Of a stretch of 8,587 bases of DNA, positions 6,320-8,587 are shown one piece after another. Source of the DNA: Betaproteobacteria bacterium (GTDB lineage Bacteria; Pseudomonadota; Gammaproteobacteria; Burkholderiales; SG8-39); contig JAOUGZ010000086.1 of assembly GCA_029865405.1 (NCBI GenBank), positions 1 through 8,587 on the forward strand, read 5' to 3'. The notes beneath the pieces are model-generated. The model did not search any database and was not told where the DNA came from. It saw only the letters and a list, made by a program, of their open reading frames with translations. Within the stretch, counting starts at the first letter, position 1, and each line of letters starts with the position of its first letter. The position numbers were made by a program, and so were the translations under genes.

Positions 6320-6989
6320 GCAGGCCGCGCTCGGCGAAGGAGAGCGCCTGGTTGCCGGCAATGATGAAGTGGTCGAGCACTCGGACGTCCACCAGCGCGA
6401 GCGCCTCCCGCAGCTGGCGCGTGAGCAGCTCGTCGGCCTGCGAGGGCTGCGCCACGCCAGACGGGTGGTTGTGGGCGAAGATCACGGTCGCCGCGTTCGC
6501 GGCCAGGGCCGACTTGACGACCTCGCGCGGGTAGACGCTGGTCTGGGTCAGCGTGCCGCGGAACAGCTCCTCGGCGCCGATCACGCGATGCTGCGCATCC
6601 ATGAAGAGGCAGACGAACACCTCGTGCGCGCGGCCGCCGAGCGCAAGGCGCAGGTAGTCGCGCACCGCCCCGGGCGTGGTGAGGGCGCTGCCGGCGCGCA
6701 GCTCCTCGCGCAGCGCGCGCCGGGCGAGCTCGAGCACGGCGGCGAGCTGCGCCGCCTTGGCTGCGCCGAGTCCTTTCACGCGACGCAGTTCCGGGACGCC
6801 GGCGCCGAGAAGGGCGGCGAGGCCCTGGAAATGCGATATCAGGTCGCGGGCGAGGTCCACGGCACTCTTGCCGCGGATGCCCGAGCGCAGGCACACGGCC
6901 ACCAGCTCCGCGTCCGTGAGCCGGCCCGCGCCCTGCGCCAGCAGCCGCTCGCGCGGCCGTTCCTGCGGCGGCCAATCGGCGATGCCCAA
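6315..6989 (-). CDS. radC: RadC family JAB/MPN-domain protein
   Basis: 224-residue RadC (YicR) homolog. The name comes from an old radiation-sensitivity claim that was later traced to recG; the cellular role remains uncertain. The N-terminal part has a helix-hairpin-helix-like element, [12 protein letters not shown] (71-82), which may bind DNA. The C-terminal JAMM/MPN+ metalloprotease-like domain has [14 protein letters not shown] (173-186): zinc-ligand His173, His175 and Asp186, with conserved Ser177. The start is TTG at 6987-6989, because the in-frame stop is at 7011-7013, no ATG or GTG lies between, and AGGGGG stands 7 nt upstream. The resulting N-terminus ([14 protein letters not shown]) matches the family start. 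The gene is divergent from coaBC and upstream of rpmB, the same arrangement as in E. coli. Read-through into rpmB-rpmG is possible. Confidence 0.93.
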   Translation of the reverse strand: MGIADWPPQERPRERLLAQGAGRLTDAELVAVCLRSGIRGKSAVDLARDLISHFQGLAALLGAGVPELRRVKGLGAAKAAQLAAVLELARRALREELRAGSALTTPGAVRDYLRLALGGRAHEVFVCLFMDAQHRVIGAEELFRGTLTQTSVYPREVVKSALAANAATVIFAHNHPSGVAQPSQADELLTRQLREALALVDVRVLDHFIIAGNQALSFAERGLL

Positions 6990-6996
6990 AGCGATG

Positions 6997-7002
6997 CCCC
7001 CT
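6997..7002 (-). promoter_or_regulatory. Ribosome binding site deciding the radC TTG start
   Basis: The complement reads AGGGGG, 7 nt before TTG at 6987-6989. No other usable start codon exists between this site and the upstream in-frame stop, so the site supports TTG initiation. Confidence 0.6.
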
Positions 7003-7011
7003 GAATTCCCC

Positions 7012-7017
7012 TAGAAT
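7012..7017 (+). promoter_or_regulatory. Putative -10 box for coaBC
   Basis: TAGAAT, 5 of 6 matches to TATAAT and the same hexamer as the desaturase -10, lies 33 nt before the coaBC ATG in the 61-nt radC-coaBC spacer. No good -35 is seen at 16-18 nt upstream, where the sequence would fall within or beside the radC start. Transcription would begin near 7024. Confidence 0.4.
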
Positions 7018-7050
7018 GCCCCTTCCCATAACGCGCCAGCCCCACGCACG

Positions 7051-8262
7051 ATGACCCTGAAGGGCAAAAGGCTGTTGCTGGGCATCACCGGCGGCGTTGC
7101 CGCCTACAAGTCCGCCCAGCTCGCTCGCGAACTCGCCAAGGCGGGCGCCGACGTGCGCGTGGCGATGACCGAGGCGGCGACCCGCTTCGTGACCCCCGTC
7201 ACCATGCAGGCACTTACCGGGCAGACGGCGTGGATCGACCTGTGGGACGCGCGTGTTCCCGACAACATGGGACATATCGAGCTGTCGCGTGACCGGGAGC
7301 TCATCGTCGTGGCGCCGGCGAGCGCCGATTTCCTCGGCAAGCTCGCTGCGGGCCTCGCCAACGACCTGCTGTCGACCCTGTGCCTGGCGAGGCGCTGCCC
7401 GCTGCTCGTCGCGCCGGCGATGAACGTCGAGATGTGGGAGAACCCCGCGATGCAGCGGAATCTGCATACATTGCGCGGCGACGGCGTGCATGTCGCGGGC
7501 CCTGCGGTGGGCGACCAGGCCTGCGGCGAGGTGGGCATGGGCCGCATGCTCGAGCCGGAAGAGATCGCCGCCGAGATCGAAGCGTTCTTCCAGCCGAAGC
7601 TGCTCGCCGGCAAGCGGGTGCTGGTGACCGCGGGGCCGACCGAAGAGCCGATCGACCCGGTGCGGGTGATCACCAACGCGAGCTCCGGCAAGATGGGCTA
7701 TGCGGTGGCGCGCGCGGCGCACGAAGCGGGCGCGCGCGTGACGCTGGTGAGCGGCCCGACCGCCCTCGCGGCGCCCGCGGGCGTGGAATGCGTGCGCGTG
7801 CGAAGCGCCGAACAGATGTTCGAAGCGGTGAAGAAGGTTGCGCCCGGCAGCGACGTGTTCTTCGCCGTGGCCGCGGTGTCCGATTACCGCGTGAAGAATC
7901 GCGCCGCGCAAAAGATCAAGAAGGGCGCCGGCGTGGGCCCGAGCCTGGAGCTCGCCGAGAATCCAGACATCCTCGCCTGGGTCGCGGGCCTGGCGGATGC
8001 GCCGTTCTGCGTCGGTTTTGCTGCCGAGAGCGAGAATCTGGCCGAGCATGCGCGCGCCAAGCGCGCGAAAAAGGCGGTGCCCCTGCTGGCGGCGAATCTG
8101 GCGCAGAGCGCGATTGGCGCCGACGACAACGAGGTCACGCTGTTCGACGAGCGCGGCGAGCATGCGCTCGGGCGCGCCTCCAAGCTCGAGATCGCGCGCC
8201 GGCTGGTGGCGCATGTGGCCGGCATGCTGGCGGGAGAGAAGCGCGCGCGTGCGAAAGCTTGA
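7051..8262 (+). CDS. coaBC: Bifunctional phosphopantothenoylcysteine decarboxylase / phosphopantothenate-cysteine ligase
   Basis: 403-residue fusion enzyme (Dfp) catalysing two successive steps of coenzyme A synthesis: CTP-dependent joining of 4'-phosphopantothenate and cysteine, then FMN-dependent decarboxylation to 4'-phosphopantetheine. The N-terminal CoaC domain (1 to about 183) has [11 protein letters not shown] (11-21) for FMN, catalytic His75 in MGHIELSR, the PAMN motif with Asn125, and [10 protein letters not shown] (157-166) with Cys158; these numbers equal those of E. coli. The C-terminal CoaB domain (about 186-403) has [12 protein letters not shown] (194-205), [10 protein letters not shown] (207-216) with Asn209, AAVSDYR (274-280) and KIKK (288-291) with Lys288. 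Length matches E. coli (406). ATG 7051 gives the family N-terminus although its ribosome binding site is weak. Its last 14 nt overlap dut. All key residues are intact. Confidence 0.97.
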   Translation: MTLKGKRLLLGITGGVAAYKSAQLARELAKAGADVRVAMTEAATRFVTPVTMQALTGQTAWIDLWDARVPDNMGHIELSRDRELIVVAPASADFLGKLAAGLANDLLSTLCLARRCPLLVAPAMNVEMWENPAMQRNLHTLRGDGVHVAGPAVGDQACGEVGMGRMLEPEEIAAEIEAFFQPKLLAGKRVLVTAGPTEEPIDPVRVITNASSGKMGYAVARAAHEAGARVTLVSGPTALAAPAGVECVRVRSAEQMFEAVKKVAPGSDVFFAVAAVSDYRVKNRAAQKIKKGAGVGPSLELAENPDILAWVAGLADAPFCVGFAAESENLAEHARAKRAKKAVPLLAANLAQSAIGADDNEVTLFDERGEHALGRASKLEIARRLVAHVAGMLAGEKRARAKA

Positions 8263-8587
8263 GGTACGGATCCTCGACCCGAGGATCCGCGCGCAACTGC
8301 CGCACTACGCCACCGCAGGCGCCGCCGGCCTGGACCTGCGCGCCTGCCTCGATGCGCCGCTCGAGTTGCAGCCCGGCGACAGCCAGCTGGTGCACTCAGG
8401 GCTCGCTATCCATCTCGGTGACCCCGGGCTTGCCGCCGTGGTCCTGCCGCGCTCGGGCCTGGGCGCGAAGCACGGCATCGTGCTCGGCAACCTCGTCGGC
8501 CTGATCGACTCGGATTACCAGGGCGAAGTGGTGGTTTCGGTCTGGAACCGGAGCGCGGCCGCCTTCACCATCCAGCCGCTGGAGCGC
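8249..8587 (+). CDS. dut: Deoxyuridine 5'-triphosphate nucleotidohydrolase, 3'-truncated
   Basis: Trimeric dUTPase, which hydrolyses dUTP to dUMP and pyrophosphate, keeping uracil out of DNA and supplying dUMP for thymidylate synthesis. The first 113 codons are visible; E. coli Dut has 151-152 residues, so roughly 40 residues, including motifs 4 and 5, lie beyond the window. Motif 1 is AGLDLRA (26-32), motif 2 PRSGLG (67-72) and motif 3 [14 protein letters not shown] (80-93), with the likely catalytic Asp87. The start is GTG at 8249, inside the end of coaBC in another frame. It gives [12 protein letters not shown], matching the E. coli N-terminus (MKKIDVKILDPR), and a purine-rich GGGAGAGAAG (8232-8240) lies upstream. 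The coaBC-dut order is conserved in E. coli. A strong hairpin sits in codons 7-14. Confidence 0.95.
   Translation, partial: MRKLEVRILDPRIRAQLPHYATAGAAGLDLRACLDAPLELQPGDSQLVHSGLAIHLGDPGLAAVVLPRSGLGAKHGIVLGNLVGLIDSDYQGEVVVSVWNRSAAAFTIQPLER
8267..8289 (+). repeat. Perfect 10-bp hairpin within the first codons of dut
   Basis: CGGATCCTCG (8267-8276) and CGAGGATCCG (8280-8289) are exact reverse complements separated by ACC. The hairpin starts 15 nt after the dut start codon and 4 nt after the coaBC stop. No T-run follows, so it is not an intrinsic terminator. An effect on dut translation or mRNA stability is possible but unproven. Confidence 0.7.

Noticed and set aside
6244..8214. Long open frame on the - strand (656 codons) antisense to coaBC and out of frame with radC
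   Set aside because: coaBC has every catalytic motif on the opposite strand. The translation is low-complexity and Arg-rich, and long stop-free antisense frames are expected at this GC content.
1..8587. Mobile element, CRISPR array, tRNA/rRNA or defence system
   Set aside because: No transposase, integrase, regularly spaced repeats, RNA gene hallmarks or defence domains were seen; gene content and composition are uniformly housekeeping.

Overview
The window looks like an ordinary chromosomal stretch of a GC-rich Gram-negative bacterium, most likely a betaproteobacterium. The evidence is the uniformly high GC content and GC-ending codons, the sequences of ribosomal proteins L28 and L33, the DUF3108 gene directly behind purN, and the radC-rpmB-rpmG block divergent from coaBC-dut, an order also known from E. 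coli. I cannot name the order or genus. I see no transposase, integrase, phage gene, CRISPR array, tRNA, rRNA or toxin-antitoxin pair, and no region whose composition suggests recent transfer.

Left block (1-4490, + strand): five tightly packed genes that look like one transcription unit. They are the 3' part of fumC (class II fumarase), a TraB/GumN-family exported protein, purN (GAR formyltransferase), an exported DUF3108 protein and an RsmB/NOP-family RNA m5C methyltransferase. Junctions are a 4-nt ATGA overlap, a 12-nt gap, a 32-nt overlap and a second ATGA overlap. The genes serve the TCA cycle, purine synthesis and RNA modification, with two envelope proteins of unknown role between them.

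Middle (4491-5870): a 139-nt intergenic region holds nested inverted repeats and a good sigma70-like promoter. It precedes a membrane acyl-lipid/acyl-CoA desaturase with the three histidine boxes and a C-terminal helical extension. An 11-bp GCGA-looped hairpin follows and can terminate transcription in both directions.

Right block: on the - strand, radC, rpmB (L28) and rpmG (L33) run toward the desaturase. A TATAAT box lying across the radC stop codon probably drives rpmB-rpmG separately. Divergently on the + strand, coaBC (bifunctional coenzyme A synthesis enzyme) is followed by the 5' part of dut (dUTPase). dut starts at a GTG inside the end of coaBC and continues past the window edge. A perfect 10-bp, 3-nt-loop hairpin lies in the first codons of dut.

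I found no clearly new biological system. The best leads are two non-coding structures (the dut hairpin and the inverted repeats before the desaturase), the embedded rpmB promoter, and the uncharacterised TraB/GumN and DUF3108 proteins in a housekeeping operon.
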